Below are positions 10,330 through 21,099 of a stretch of DNA of 64,000 nucleotides, piece by piece. The stretch is from Cycas panzhihuaensis (lineage: Eukaryota > Cycadophyta). The translations under genes and the position numbers were made by a program. Positions within the stretch are counted from its first letter, which is position 1, and each line of letters opens with the position of its first letter. The notes beneath the pieces are model-generated. The model did no database searches and was not told where the DNA came from. It was given only the letters and a program-made list of their open reading frames with translations. The stretch is from the NCBI GenBank assembly GCA_023213395.1, contig CM041465.1, positions 42,725,741 through 42,789,740 on the forward strand, given 5' to 3'.

Positions 10330-11940
10330 ATCATTTAAGTAGTATTCATTTGTTTAAGGAACATACATAACCACATCATTATCCTCCATGATTGTAAATG
10401 CCATTTACTAACACCACGTCCCCTTTTCAATCAACAAAGTCATTTATCACTGGTAACTTGCTTATTGATCACTCTCAACAAAATTTCTCATGTCTCATAT
10501 CTCTCACATCACATCTCTCATATTGTCAAACAGTCGCATACAACAAGTATTTGAAACACTTACTCCACCATCAAATCAATGCCTAGGCCACATACATCTC
10601 AAAAAAATCATGCACACCTCATGTCACCATTAAATTGCCAAGACACACACTTCACTTAATTGCCCAAAACACAACTCATGCCACTACACTTGCAACTCAA
10701 GTAACTTCAACAAAACTCATCATTCTTTGCCAATTCAGTTAATTAAAGAACACATCATCAAAGCATGCATAATCTTAGCCTTAAACATGCCCAACAAAAT
10801 GCCCAATCTTGTCATGTAACCTCACATGCAACAAGCACCTCATTGCCTCAAATCACCATTTTTCTTGTCTCCAAATTTGCCTTATCATTCCCATAAAGCT
10901 CCTTCAAGTAAATCACATTCTAAGAAGCACTAAGTTGCTATATGCCACCCAACTCACTCATGCAAACACATGCATTATTGCTTCATCACCACACCATGTC
11001 ATTGTCACAGTAACTCTCTCATATAAACACATGTAAGAAAGCACTCAAATTGTCATTAAACAATCACCATCATAAACCACAAGTCACTAATAGAGTGCCA
11101 AATACATTCACCTCAACATGACTTAATGTCGTCTCACATTGCAACAATACTCTCCCATGCACAACATACGTAAGAGAGCCTCAAACAGTCACCTCATATT
11201 GCAACATTACCCAACTTATGTAAATCACATGCAAGATAGCACTATGCCAATGTCAAATGTCACTACTTTGTCGCTAATTAAGAGTGCAAAACACTTATAT
11301 CACCTCATTACCATTGCTTCATTCACGTCACCATATCAATATGAAACCTTAAATTCCCAAAAAACTTATTTTTGGAAAAAAAATATAGTTCAAAAATACA
11401 TAAAATATAGATGGAAACGATGGCCTCTGAAATATGATTCCAACGGTTCAGACGAAATTGAATTCTGATATCTAGATCAAAAGTTATGCCCCTTTTAAGA
11501 AGTTCATAATTAGGGTTTCTAGGGATTGTAATAGTACCTTCTGATAAACTGCTAATAACTTTTTACTCTGAACTCTGATGAAACTCAAACCATTTCCATT
11601 AGAAAGTAAATTAAAAAATGCACAGAATCAAAAAACAATTGAGGTCATTTGGATACCTATAGCCAAAGTTATGGCTCTTTGAAGTTGAGGTTGCAGATCT
11701 GTCCCAAAAATATAGCGACGGAAAAAAAAAACTGAAATTAATTCTGCTACAATTTTCGCACTTTCGCCCCAAAATCTATAGTGCAACCACTCAAATTTTA
11801 CAGAATGAGCCATTTTGTCTCAATTTCGCCATTATTTTTCAGAAATTTCAACGTTTATTCTCTTGAATATGCTTTCAACCGTTGATGGCACCTCCCAAAT
11901 CACCACTCCAATACCAAACAAAAACACCTCTCTCAACCTC
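10330..11940 (-). other. Long non-coding leader of the nested gag-only copia
   Basis: About 1.6 kb between the primer site and gag. On the plus strand it is rich in CA, with many irregular repeats of CATGCAA/CACATGC-type strings. No supported gene; the plus-strand frames here are chance. Its length relative to the short coding part is notable. Confidence 0.5.
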
Positions 11941-11955
11941 GGCACTCTGATACCA
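11941..11955 (-). other. Primer binding site (iMet-type)
   Basis: The minus strand reads TGGTATCAGAGTGCC directly after the LTR end CCAACA. This is the tRNA-iMet-complementary site typical of copia elements and fixes the minus orientation of the nested element. Confidence 0.8.
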
Positions 11956-12178
11956 TGTTGGAAAATAGAACCTGCAATAAGATAATTCACAAACAGAACA
12001 AACACCTTTAGGATCGAACGATACCCTTAAGGTACCTCCATTGTATTAACAAAACATCATTACCACGTCATACAATATGATACACTATGTTGTGTATTTA
12101 TAATACATGTCAATATAGTGAGAGTGGAACCCACTTGCATGTGGGACAAAACAAATGTGCATTACTAATATTCCAACA
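11956..12178 (-). repeat. 5' LTR of the nested gag-only copia
   Basis: 223 bp, TGTTGGAAAATAG to ATTCCAACA, matching 9031-9253 and followed by TTTCT (12179-12183), the second copy of the target duplication. Confidence 0.85.
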
Positions 12179-12183
12179 TTTCT

Positions 12184-12840
12184 AAGAAGAATGGCAAACT
12201 TTGCATTTGTGTCGATTTTCGAAAATTGAACACAGTAACTTGCAAAGATCCATTTCCTATCCCTTTTACTGACACTATTCTAAAGGAAGTTGTAGGGCAC
12301 AAGATATAATCATTGCTAGATGGATTTTCAAGTTACAACCAAGTTAGCATTGTAGAAAAAGATAAGCTAAAAACTACATTCATCACACAATCTAGAATTT
12401 TTGTATATAATCAAATGCCCTTGCAACATTTCAACGAATCATTATGTACTTATTCAACCAATTGTCAACAAAATCCATCAAAATATTTGTAGATGACTGG
12501 TCCATCTATGTTAATGTCAAAGACCATCTTTCCTTATTAATAGAATGTTTGGAAGTCTATCAAAAAGATAGATTGTCACTAAATCTAGAAAAATGCCAAT
12601 TTTTGGTTCTATATGGCAAGTTATTGGAACATATTGTGTGCATGAGGTTTGAAAACAAACTCTGATAATTTTAAAGTTATAATGAATTTAGCTCCACCAA
12701 CAGATGTTGCAGGAGTTCGAACATTCCTTGGACACGCTGGATACTACCGTAGGTTCATTAAGGGGTTTGCCCATATCACTCATCCCCTTGAAAAATTATT
12801 ACATAAAGGGGTAAATTTCATGTGGGGAAATGAATGACAA
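12184..12840 (+). pseudogene. Gypsy reverse transcriptase, catalytic and C-terminal part
   Basis: Continues pol after the nested copia: CVDFRKLN, CKDPFPIPFTD, LLDGFSSYNQV, TTFITQSRIFVYNQMP, then after a frameshift the frame 12444-12665 with the catalytic FVDDWSIY (usual F/YVDD) and LNLEKCQFL. A second frame (12649-12837) gives the connection segment LAPPTDVAGVRTFLGHAGYYRRFI. In gypsy elements this enzyme copies RNA to cDNA in the particle. Catalytic Asp residues remain, but stops (for example after GHKI) and at least two frameshifts break it. Together with 8757-9030 it covers the whole RT domain. Confidence 0.85.
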
Positions 12841-12859
12841 GCGATATTCAAGGACCTTA

Positions 12860-13285
12860 AGAATAGACTTATTATAACCCTGATTTTAGCTCATCCTGAT
12901 TGGTTGAAAGAGTTCCACATTCATGTTGATGCTTCACAAATAGCGATAGGATGCACAGTGGCTCAAGAAGGAAGTCACAAACTCGATCTACCTATCTACT
13001 TTGCCAGTAGATGACTTAACAAAGTAGAAAAGAATTATTCAACAACAGAAAGAGAAGGATTAGGAATGATTTATGTGGTCCAAAAATTTCGTCACTACTT
13101 ATTAGCAAATCCCTTTGTGTTTTATGTTGATCATCAAGCTCTTTTATACATGATTAACAAACCAATCATCTGAGGAAGAATAAGTTGATGGTTATTATTA
13201 CTTCAAGAATTTAATTTTAAAGTAATAGTTCGACCTGGTCACACACATATTGTTGTGAATCACTTATCTGGAATCTAGATAGCAG
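12860..13285 (+). pseudogene. Gypsy RNase H
   Basis: Blocks HIHVDASQIAIGCTVAQ, LPIYFASR, NYSTTEREGLGMIYVVQKFRHYLL and FYVDHQALLYMI are the gypsy RNase H signature, with the first Asp, the Glu (TEREG) and the Asp of VDHQAL visible. The last conserved Asp (usually VADALSR) reads N in VVNHLSG. Four in-frame stops (after YFASR, PII, GRIS and LSGI) interrupt it. It directly follows RT and precedes the integrase zinc-binding region, the usual gypsy pol order. Confidence 0.8.
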
Positions 13286-13289
13286 AAGA

Positions 13290-14580
13290 ACCTTTTAGAA
13301 TAAACAATCATTTTCCGAATGCAAAATTATTCCAAGTAATAATAACTCCACCTAGTTATAAGGACATAACAAAATACTTAGCACATGATCGTTTCCTATT
13401 GATATGACTTCACAACAATGGAGGGAACTCATAAAAAAGGTAGGGCCATATCAATTGATAGGAGGATTTCTGTATAAACTCGAAAAGGATCATGTATTAT
13501 GCAGATGTGTAATGCCAAAAGAAGTCTAAGCAATGGTAAAAGAAGGCCATCAAGGAACTGTTGGTGGCCATGTTGGACCCAAATTTATAGCTCAAAAAAT
13601 TTGACTATCAGGGTTATGGTGGCCTAAATTATTTAAAGATACAAAAGAATATGTCTCCAGATATGACATATGCCAACGAATGGGATGACCCTTAGAGCAT
13701 GATTTTATGCCTTTACAACTATCCTTAGCTTAAGGTGTTTTCGAATGTTGGGGTCTAGACTTTGTGGGACCCTTCAAATATGCTGCATGAATAACACATG
13801 CAAAATATATACTAGTAGCCATGGACTACCTCACAAAATGGGTTGAGGCAAAGGCACTTTGGGACAATTCAATGTGAAGTACAACTATATCCCTTTATGA
13901 AAATATCATTACAAGATTCAAGTGTCCATTAGAATTGTGAGTGATAAATGAACACATTTGATAAATGACACAATCCATTGTCTAATGCAAGAGTTCATGA
14001 TCATACATGATAAGTTGACCCCTTACTACCCATGCGCCAATGGCTAGGCTGAATCAGGTAATAAAGTAATAGTAATAATATTAACTAAATTATGTAACGC
14101 AAATAGAAATGATTGGGTAGAACAACTACACAGTTTTTTATGGGCCTTTCAGACACCTTACAAGACTACTACTAGACATACCCCATTTCAATTGGTGTAT
14201 GGGGCAGAAGCAATTCTTCCTATAGAGTTCGTAGTGCCAAGTCTAAGAATTGTTATGCAAGAATGATGGCTGGACGTGCCTAGTCTTCAAACTTGTTTGG
14301 AAGCCATTCTAGCTTTAGATGAAAACTGAGCATAGGCACAATGAGTAATGGACATAATACAACAATGTAGAAAAAAATGGCATGATAAGACTCTACACTG
14401 AAAAGTATTTAAGGAAGGGGATCTCGTCTTAAAATATGATGGCAAACATTTCATAAAACCATGTAAGCTTAAGATTAGATGGCTTGGACCATTTATGGTG
14501 AAAAGAATATTTGATATGGGACAATTGAACTAGCTCATATTGATCGGGGCATACAAACATCTATTTAAACAGATCAAAAC
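13290..14580 (+). pseudogene. Gypsy integrase
   Basis: The zinc-binding segment reads EGHQGTVGGHVGPKFIAQK...YVSRYDICQRM; one of the two Cys positions is Tyr. Core blocks are CWGLDFVGPF, YILVAMDYLTKWVEAKAL, IRIVSDK and ANG-AESGNK, so the D, D and E catalytic positions are all still present despite stops. The C-terminal part (WAFQTPYKTTTRHTPFQLVYGAEAILPIEF, then KWHDKT, FKEGDLVLKYD, IRWLGPFMVKRIFD) lacks any chromodomain I can see. The frame is kept for long stretches with scattered in-frame stops. This is the last recognisable pol domain before the hairpin spacer. Confidence 0.85.
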
Positions 14581-14584
14581 TCAA

Positions 14585-15300
14585 AATGTACAAGACCGAT
14601 CAATGAAACAAAAAATTTAATGATAAAAATCCAAACTGAATAAGTCATTACTGTTAGTAAAATTGGATTAAATAAACATGGTATAAAATTTGAAATCAAG
14701 AACTCTATATGGAAGATAATATGACATTTGATGCAGAGGGAAAGAATGATAACGAGGATTGCAGATAATCGCAATTACTGTAAAGTTAGAAAAAAAAAGA
14801 AAAAGAAAAAAAGAGAAATTAAAAAAAAAAAGAAAAAAGATAAATTATATAAAAGTAAAAATTAAATTAAATAAAAAAAAAACTAATGATCAATCGATCA
14901 TGGTCAGTTGGTTGATGTCTGATTGGTTGATTCGTGGGTTGGCCAAACCACAGATGACCAACTATGGTTTTGGCTGACTAGTGGGGCCGACTGATTTGTG
15001 GGTTGCCCAAACCACGGGCCAACCACCCATGGTTACTGGCCCATAGGTTTGCCAAACCTATGGGTGATTAGCCCTTCTGAATAAACTTCCTTTGTTTCTG
15101 TCTTCGTCTATGTCTAGGTCAGTCAAACCTATATATGTATGCATGAAGCCCCGTCCAAAACCAAGCCTTTAGACAGAGAAACAGACAGAAATAGGGGAAG
15201 TTTATTCAGAAGGGATCAAGATTTTTTTCTAGAGAATATTAATTTTCTTTTTGGAAGTAAAAAAATATCAAACTAGGTAGTTCATAGCCATTTCTTGAAT
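14585..15300 (+). repeat. Spacer between integrase and the extra ORF, with A-rich tract and hairpins
   Basis: No gene seen. After an A-rich stretch (about 14787-14885) there is a cluster of short inverted repeats around GTTGG/CCAAAC. It includes a perfect 11-bp palindrome arm CCCATAGGTTT at 15040-15064 with a 3-nt loop. A larger inverted repeat has arms at 15072-15118 and 15167-15214, starting CCCTTCTGAATAAACTTCC and ending in its complement. Such structure could fold in RNA just upstream of the extra ORF. Confidence 0.65.
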
Positions 15301-15319
15301 TCAATTATTTTTACTAAAA

Positions 15320-15693
15320 ATGTTTGCAAGTGGATTTGCTAAATTTGCACAGGCCACTATCTCCTTCTTGAGGTCTGCCCAAAAGCAATTAGAAGAAGAT
15401 ATAGACAACCCATTTGAGATTGGTGGGTGCCAGATTAAGTGGCAAGTATTGGATTCATTGATTCTCCATAAGTGTTTGGAAGTTGAAGATCAAAATATGC
15501 CACTAAGGGCAAATTTAACTAGTGCAAAAGTGGTTCAGGTTGCTTTATTTCTAGTCTTCTAAAAAAATTCTAATGATTGCAAGATGTGTTGGATGGGGAT
15601 AATCCCATGTGCTGCACGTCGACAATTAACAGGAAAATTATAAGCATGGAACTTGAAGATGTGACATGATTAACAGGGTTTCTAGCTCAAGAA
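15320..15693 (+). pseudogene. Extra 3' ORF of the gypsy element, N-terminal part (split)
   Basis: An 80-codon frame (15320-15562) begins MFASGFAKFAQATISFL and continues EEDIDNPFEIGGCQIKW and LILHKCLEVEDQNMPLRANL. It lies 3' of integrase, where retroviruses and Athila elements place env, but it shows no signal peptide or membrane anchor. A stop and a frameshift follow, and homology to copy A (minus strand, about 3060-3200) continues to 15693. There the nested element 15694-19000 interrupts it. The frame resumes at 19001. Function unknown. The start Met was chosen because it is the first in the frame after the hairpin spacer. Confidence 0.55.
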
Positions 15694-16005
15694 TGTTGGG
15701 TGTAATACCCAATTACATACATTAACCCTATGTAAGCCCTCTCCATTCTTTATTTGTATTTTATATTAGAGGTTGTGGGCCACCTACAAATGTGTGACAC
15801 CTCTAAATCGACCAATGGGGTTCTTTCACTAATGGTGAGCATGTATTGTAAGTATGTACTTTTTATTCTCTCTAATTGAGTTTTGGCCAATTCTCCACAT
15901 ATGGTGTTCATTATGTACATACTTCATCTTTCTTGTACTTTATTGTTCTATCATTTACTTACCATTAGATGTTTTGTTGTATAGATTGCATTTTCAATTC
16001 TAACA
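15694..16005 (+). repeat. 5' LTR of the LARD-like element
   Basis: 312 bp, TGTTGGGTG...CTAACA, followed immediately by an iMet-like primer site (TGGTATTAGAGTCC). Confidence 0.85.
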
Positions 16006-16019
16006 TGGTATTAGAGTCC

Positions 16020-18680
16020 AAGGTTCAATCTTTGAGGGCATCATTGCAAACCCTAGTACATGTTATCTTTGTTTTAATCTTTTAAGCCTTGTAAATTTTT
16101 TGATGTGCTTGCTTTGTGACTTAGTCAGTTGAAGATCATTTCAAGTTATATCTTACGCACAATTTCTTATGGGATTGTTATCAAATTTTGAGGGGCTATT
16201 TTAATGTTGTGAGGCTGCTTTCAAGCCCATTTTGAAGTTTTTATAGCTGTTTGAAGCCTGTTAAAGTTGCTCAAGTGGACATCTATGCATGTGGCACCAT
16301 AATAATATTGCATGCAGGTGAAAGTCCATGAAAATTCCTTGTACAGACTCCAATTACTGGATGACCATCTCCTTTGCCTGTCAGTGGACAAGAATGCAAC
16401 AGGGTCATTGACAACAATTGAGAGAGTCCTTCTTGGCCAAGAGTGACTCCATTTCGAAAGGTTTTGCAGACTTACAGGTGAATGAAGGTCCTATATATAT
16501 ATTTCTGCTGATATGTATTCTCTTTGTGGCTTACTGTATTGAAAAAAAAAAAAAATATTGTATTTATGGCCTTCACAATTTGGCCTATGTTTTATATATT
16601 TATTAAAAAAAAGAGAAAAAAGAAAAAAAAGGTTGCCAAGTCTGTCTGTTGGATGGAAGATGGTGAATCAAGCAATTTTTGTTTGAGTGAACTTGTCTGG
16701 GTTAAGAAGAGTCCCGCGATCAGCATCTGGGTGTAGAAAAATCAAGTTGTAATGTGTATGGAAGGAATCATTGGGGACAACCCTCAGTGTAGTAGTTGAA
16801 TACAAGAGAAGAAGAGCAATAGGTTCCATACAACTTGGCCCAGGGTAGGGCTAGTGCTGCAACGAGCTTTACATTCAACCCTCAGCAGCAGAAGTCTGAT
16901 GACTACGAGTGGCTCAGCTAGGGATGCGACGGCCATCTTCACTTTTCTGTGATGCCCTAGCCCGTGCCAATACAACTGTCACATCGTTCAACAATGGAGT
17001 CCATCAATTGATGCCCTCTCCACCTTCATAAGCTGCTGCTGTCTAATTGAGCTTCAGGAAATGTTCCTCAAGGCCCATTATTTTGCTTTGAATTTGCCTT
17101 GTTTTGTTGCCTTTGTCATTGGTTAAAAATGCCTGTACATGAAGGCTTAATAGACTCGATGAATTTGCCACATTATGTTGCCCATTTCACGGTGATAAGA
17201 TACTTTTTCCCATGACAGCTTGCATCTCGCAGACCTACAAATATGGCCACCGCCTCATCTCCTTGTTGCCCTGCAATCTATGGCAACACCTGCAAATCAA
17301 ACATAATTGATGTTGAGCATTGGCGCCTAAGTATTCATCACAAGCATTTAGAGTAAATAATTGATAGAAGCAAAGGATTCGTTAAGTTTCCATCGGATTT
17401 TCGAATCCCATTGAAATTGTTGAATTGATCGATATAATTTGGTGGGAAGTTGATGGATCAGCCATGGGGTAATGGCGTATCTTTGTATCTGCTCCTTTTC
17501 ATCGGAGTGCTTCACATCCTATTCGTCGCATCCTCCTCGCCATACTGACCTGCAATGGCAAAACCATGGCAGCGCACAGATGAAATATCGGCACATATAC
17601 CCTAATAGGGTTTACATTTTATTAATATAATTTTTTGGCGTATGTCTATTTAATTGGCGAATGTTAAATTTTTGTAAGAAAGGGTTTATATTTTTTTCGA
17701 TTTGAAAAACTGAATTAAATCATATTGTATAATGATTTTGGTTCCGTCTAGCCCCTAATCCGTCAACCCACATCAAGCTCTCACATGACTAGTTGCCAGC
17801 AGTTAAAAGGGCTTAATGCCTATTTTTAATATTTTATGGAGTACTCATCATAATTTTGACTATATCTTGAGCTACAGGGCTCCATTTTTAGTCCCATATG
17901 TTGCGTTGGATTTGTAATAGAGAGACCTTTCATTTGGTAGGTTACTTGACACCTTTTGGAGATGTTTCCATGAAGAAATTTCAGTTCAAAGTCACAGTTT
18001 TATGTTTTTCTTCATTTTTTCTTAGCTTCTTCAGGCACATATTGCATTTTCAAGGCTCTATAATGTGGTGTACCCCAAATGGGGGGGATAACATGTAACA
18101 AGGACTATTTCTTTAGCTCTTAAGAACCCATTGAGTTCATTTTGTACTTTATTGTATGAGAGAGAGTCATGTATGTTATACTTGAGTCACATCTATCATT
18201 TTTAAGTCATGTAAAAACATCTATTGTTGGTTATTTTGCCTATGGTCGCAAGTTGTATAGCCCAAAGAGCCATTTTTTAGCCCATGTGGCAAATTTGAGG
18301 CCATAGAGCCCATTGTATTTCCGGCCATTGGATGCCAAAGAAGTGATAGTCCTATTTAGCAAGACGTAGGACACACTTTTAAGATACTCTTGCAATGTGT
18401 CATGCGCCACTTATACACTTTTCTTCTTGCACTCCTATATGAGCAAGGGGTGGGACCTTTTATAGCTATTATTGCCAGCTTTGATTGATCCACGCACATA
18501 AAGGGAGTTCCTACTCAACTGGCGGTTGCAGCGGCTGAGGACCCATGCATTCTGATAGATGGACTCTGCTTCATATGGACATGCAACTTTTTATTCATGT
18601 GCAACAGCATTTGATCCAGCATATTTTTGAAGACTCAAGCTTATTATTTGATGTGACAATCATTTATGTAATTGACTATT
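16020..18680 (+). other. Non-coding interior of the LARD-like element
   Basis: No supported gene in about 2.7 kb. Frames at 16418-16606, 16524-16736, 17898-18098 and minus 16784-16975 are short, lack recognisable domains and overlap poly-A-rich runs (about 16540-16630). The more GC-balanced part (about 16780-17570) could derive from captured host sequence, but I see no exon I can name. Confidence 0.5.
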
Positions 18681-18691
18681 ACAGGGGGGAA

Positions 18692-19000
18692 TGTTGGGTG
18701 TAATACCTAATTACATACATTAACCCTATGTAAGCTCTCTCCATTCTTTATTTGTATTTTATATTAGAGGTGGGCCACCTAGAGATGTGTGCCACCTCTA
18801 AGTCGACCAATGGGGTTCTCTCACTAATGGTGAGCATGTATTATAAGTATGTACTTTTCATTCTCTCTAATTGAGTTTTGGCCAATTCTCCACATATGGT
18901 GTTCATTGTGTCCATACTTCATCTCTCTTGTACTTTATTGTTCTATCATTTACTCACCATTAGATGTTTTGTTGTATAGATTGCATTTTCAATTCTAACA
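18692..19000 (+). repeat. 3' LTR of the LARD-like element
   Basis: 309 bp copy of 15694-16005, preceded by a G-rich polypurine tract and followed by AAGGATAGG, which rejoins the interrupted ORF. Confidence 0.85.
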
Positions 19001-20322
19001 AAGGATAGGAGGTTAAGAAACTGAAAAATTTAATAGCTACAATGAAAGATCATATTATTTAGACAATATGCAAAATAGAGTTCCATACTAAGCACGTGGG
19101 ACGAGGCATTCCGGTCACCCATTTGAAAATTTCAAATGTGATGGTAGTGGTAGTTCTCATGTGTACAAGGCTCTTGGGTGAACAATGTTGTAACGCATTG
19201 CTTTGGTGGACAACATCATACTTGCAAGGGCTTATGAAGGGAGTGGTCTACAATTGGTTAATTTTCATTTCAGAGAAGCTTAAAACATCGTTGCATTAGT
19301 TGATTATAGAAGGTCAATCTAGTTCCAATTTTACCCTTTATTTGTTGGGATTTTGCTATGAGAAATTTCACTTGCTAGGATTAGCATGGAACCGAACAAT
19401 ACTACTTGTATCAGAATTCCATAAAGGCTCTTCACAAACTCCTAAGAAGATTTGCCCAAGAGTTCAGAATGAAGGAGATTTAGCAAACCTCTAATTAATT
19501 AATTAATAATTATTAATTAAATAGCTAAGAGAAATAGATGAGTTCTCTGAAGCGTCAGACGACTCACATGAAAACTGCATTGCAGATTACTCGGACCTCA
19601 GTTTGAGCGAGGACAATGATGAGCTACAAACAAGAAGTGATACCACACTAGTTTCTACTGATAAAGTCCCACAAGCTCCAACAACAGACCTGAACATGCT
19701 TGCTTCTCCCACTGTGGATAGTGAGGTGGCAAGATGTGAATTATTCAAAATGTTAGCAGGCAAGCAAGCGGGTGATTCTCCAATCATATAAATCCCACCA
19801 CCTAAACAAGGGAAGCAGTAGGAGGCTGCTACAACATCTATTGATATTTAGCTCATCAAAAAACAAGTTTGCATGATGAATTTGTTAGATCAATATCGCA
19901 CGATTGTAGAAGCTCAAGGTTCATTATTTCTGAAGTTGGTTGAAAATTATCATTGGAAAGAAGATAGCTACGGTCAGTTGCAGAAAGATCTGCAGGAAGC
20001 AAGGGAATTACTGCAGAAAAAGGAGGAAGAATGTATTCAATTAAGGAAAACAAATCAATAAATGCATAATCAAAAGGTACTTCATGTTCAGAGGATTAGT
20101 ACGTTGGAGGAAAGTCTATGCTAGAACGAGAAACAAGTCAAGGATCTATCCACAAAACTACAGAAGGAAAATAGACATTGTGAGTGGGTGCTGCAATGCA
20201 TCAAGGTAGTCAACCAAGAAAGCTGCAAATGGAGGCGGAAAGCAGGACTAGATCCATTACATTCAAAAGCCCCAATAAATTCAAGGGAAGGTTCCGCACC
20301 CTTAGTTCCAAATCTGCGCTAA
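19001..20322 (+). pseudogene. Extra 3' ORF of the gypsy element, main part: helical domain, acidic linker, coiled coil
   Basis: From 19096 to about 20322 a single reading frame is kept, broken only by in-frame stops and not by frameshifts. It holds a hydrophobic block (VTHLKISNVMVVVVLMC...GEQCCNALLWWTTSYLQ, 19123-19240) and a second block (FTLYLLGFCYEKFHLLGL). An acidic linker follows (ADYSDLSLSEDNDE, 19583-19625; ASPTVDSEVARCELF). Then come long heptad-type helices (SYGQLQKDLQEARELLQKKEEE and KDLSTKLQKENRHCEWVLQC). The same blocks occur in copy A. I do not recognise the family. It ends about 50 bp before the polypurine tract. Possible roles include a structural or envelope-position accessory protein or a captured plant gene; none is proven. 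Confidence 0.6.
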
Positions 20323-20372
20323 CTAATACCATAAAAGCTTCTTTTCTTTTCTGAGCGAGATGGTCAGAACTA

Positions 20373-20389
20373 AAAGAGGGGGGGATAGA
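20373..20389 (+). other. Polypurine tract of the main gypsy element
   Basis: AAAAGAGGGGGGGATAGA immediately precedes the 3' LTR start TGTTGAGG. Copy A has the equivalent tract before its LTR. Confidence 0.75.
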
Positions 20390-20489
20390 TGTTGAGGCAC
20401 ATTTTGTTATGATTATCGATTGTTATATTAACAAAAGGGATTAGTTGAGTCAAGTAGTTGGAAGTCGTTACAAAGTGTCGTTTCCAAAG

Positions 20490-20547
<58 letters not shown>

Positions 20548-20805
20548 AAAGTTGATGGGGGACATGCGATGTTGCGCATCCTGACACTAGTGGATGGTAC
20601 AAAACTAGTGTGGGATGACCATCTTTTATTCCATTGCACATGATCTTGGTGTTGTAACCAGTTTTGATTATAATATAGCAAGGATACTGATTTACATGCA
20701 TCCTGTAATTACTTTTGGTGTGGAATATTATACCCATGATGTTACCGTGTTGTGAATATTGCCATCTTTCTCTGCCTAGGAGAACCCATGAATTCTAAAT
20801 AAAAA
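20390..20805 (+). repeat. 3' LTR of the main gypsy element
   Basis: 416 bp, matching 5219-5628. The TA microsatellite (about 20490-20511) is extended by (GA)n at about 20512-20545. The last bases have decayed (AAATAAAAA in place of AAATCAACA). ATATG follows, the probable target duplication. Confidence 0.85.
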
Positions 20806-21099
20806 ATATGCCATATATCTAAAGATGAATTTTAAAAGTCAGAAACTTTGACCTAATTTGATTCTATTTTTAGGCTTTCAAAGTTTGCCTTCTGTCTATT
20901 TATGTTCAAGTTCTGGACAGATGTTTTTTGGATGTCTTAAATGTCTGATGTCAGTTGAGCTGTATCTGTATTTTTGGATTTTCAATCCATTAATTGATGA
21001 AAATGGAGCTTAAACTTTTCTGCAGTTAGGTTTTAGATTCTTCAAGGAATTTAATTTTGCAAAATGTTTTCATTGTTTGTAAAAATATTTCATCAATAG

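Larger units (their letters stand above)
9031..12178 (-). mobile_element. Non-autonomous copia-type LTR element with gag plus an acidic ORF
   Basis: LTRs of 223 bp at 9031-9253 and 11956-12178 (about 96% identical by eye) are flanked by a perfect 5-bp duplication TTTCT. On the minus strand the right LTR is followed by TGGTATCAGAGTGCC, an iMet primer site, and the left LTR is preceded by a GGGGGAG polypurine tract. Only a gag fragment and an acidic frame are present between them; no protease, integrase or RT was found. It therefore depends on enzymes from a full copia relative. Confidence 0.85.
15694..19000 (+). mobile_element. Large non-coding LTR element (LARD-like) nested in the extra ORF
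   Basis: LTRs at 15694-16005 (312 bp) and 18692-19000 (309 bp), both TGTTGGGTGTAAT...TTCTAACA, with a PBS-like TGGTATTAGAGTCC at 16006-16019 and a polypurine tract (ACAGGGGGGAA) before the second LTR. Flanking pentamers AAGAA/AAGGA differ by one base. The 2.7-kb interior has no gag or pol domain. That fits a large retrotransposon derivative moved in trans. The host frame is recovered on both sides, which supports insertion into it. Confidence 0.8.
5219..20805 (+). mobile_element. Ty3/gypsy LTR retrotransposon with an extra 3' ORF, carrying two nested elements
   Basis: A complete element in outline: 5' LTR 5219-5628, PBS 5631, leader, gag, protease, RT/RNase H, integrase, hairpin spacer, extra 3' ORF, polypurine tract, 3' LTR 20390-20805. 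Flanking pentamers ACATG (5214-5218) and ATATG (20806-20810) look like a target duplication with one change. Two later insertions (9031-12178 and 15694-19000) split RT and the extra ORF; without them the element is about 9.1 kb. The two LTRs share roughly nine bases in ten by eye, so it is not recent. No chromodomain was seen after integrase, and the primer site is tRNA-Asp-like. Both suggest the Tat/Athila side of gypsy; that is inference. Confidence 0.85.

Noticed and set aside
15320-20322. Calling the extra gypsy ORF an envelope gene
   Set aside because: It has the env position but no visible signal peptide, furin-like site or C-terminal membrane anchor, so the label is not supported.
1394-20805. 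Regarding the coiled-coil ORF copies as a stand-alone host gene family
   Set aside because: Both copies are bounded by the same polypurine tract and LTR type, and the main copy is colinear with gypsy gag-pol, so it belongs to the element.
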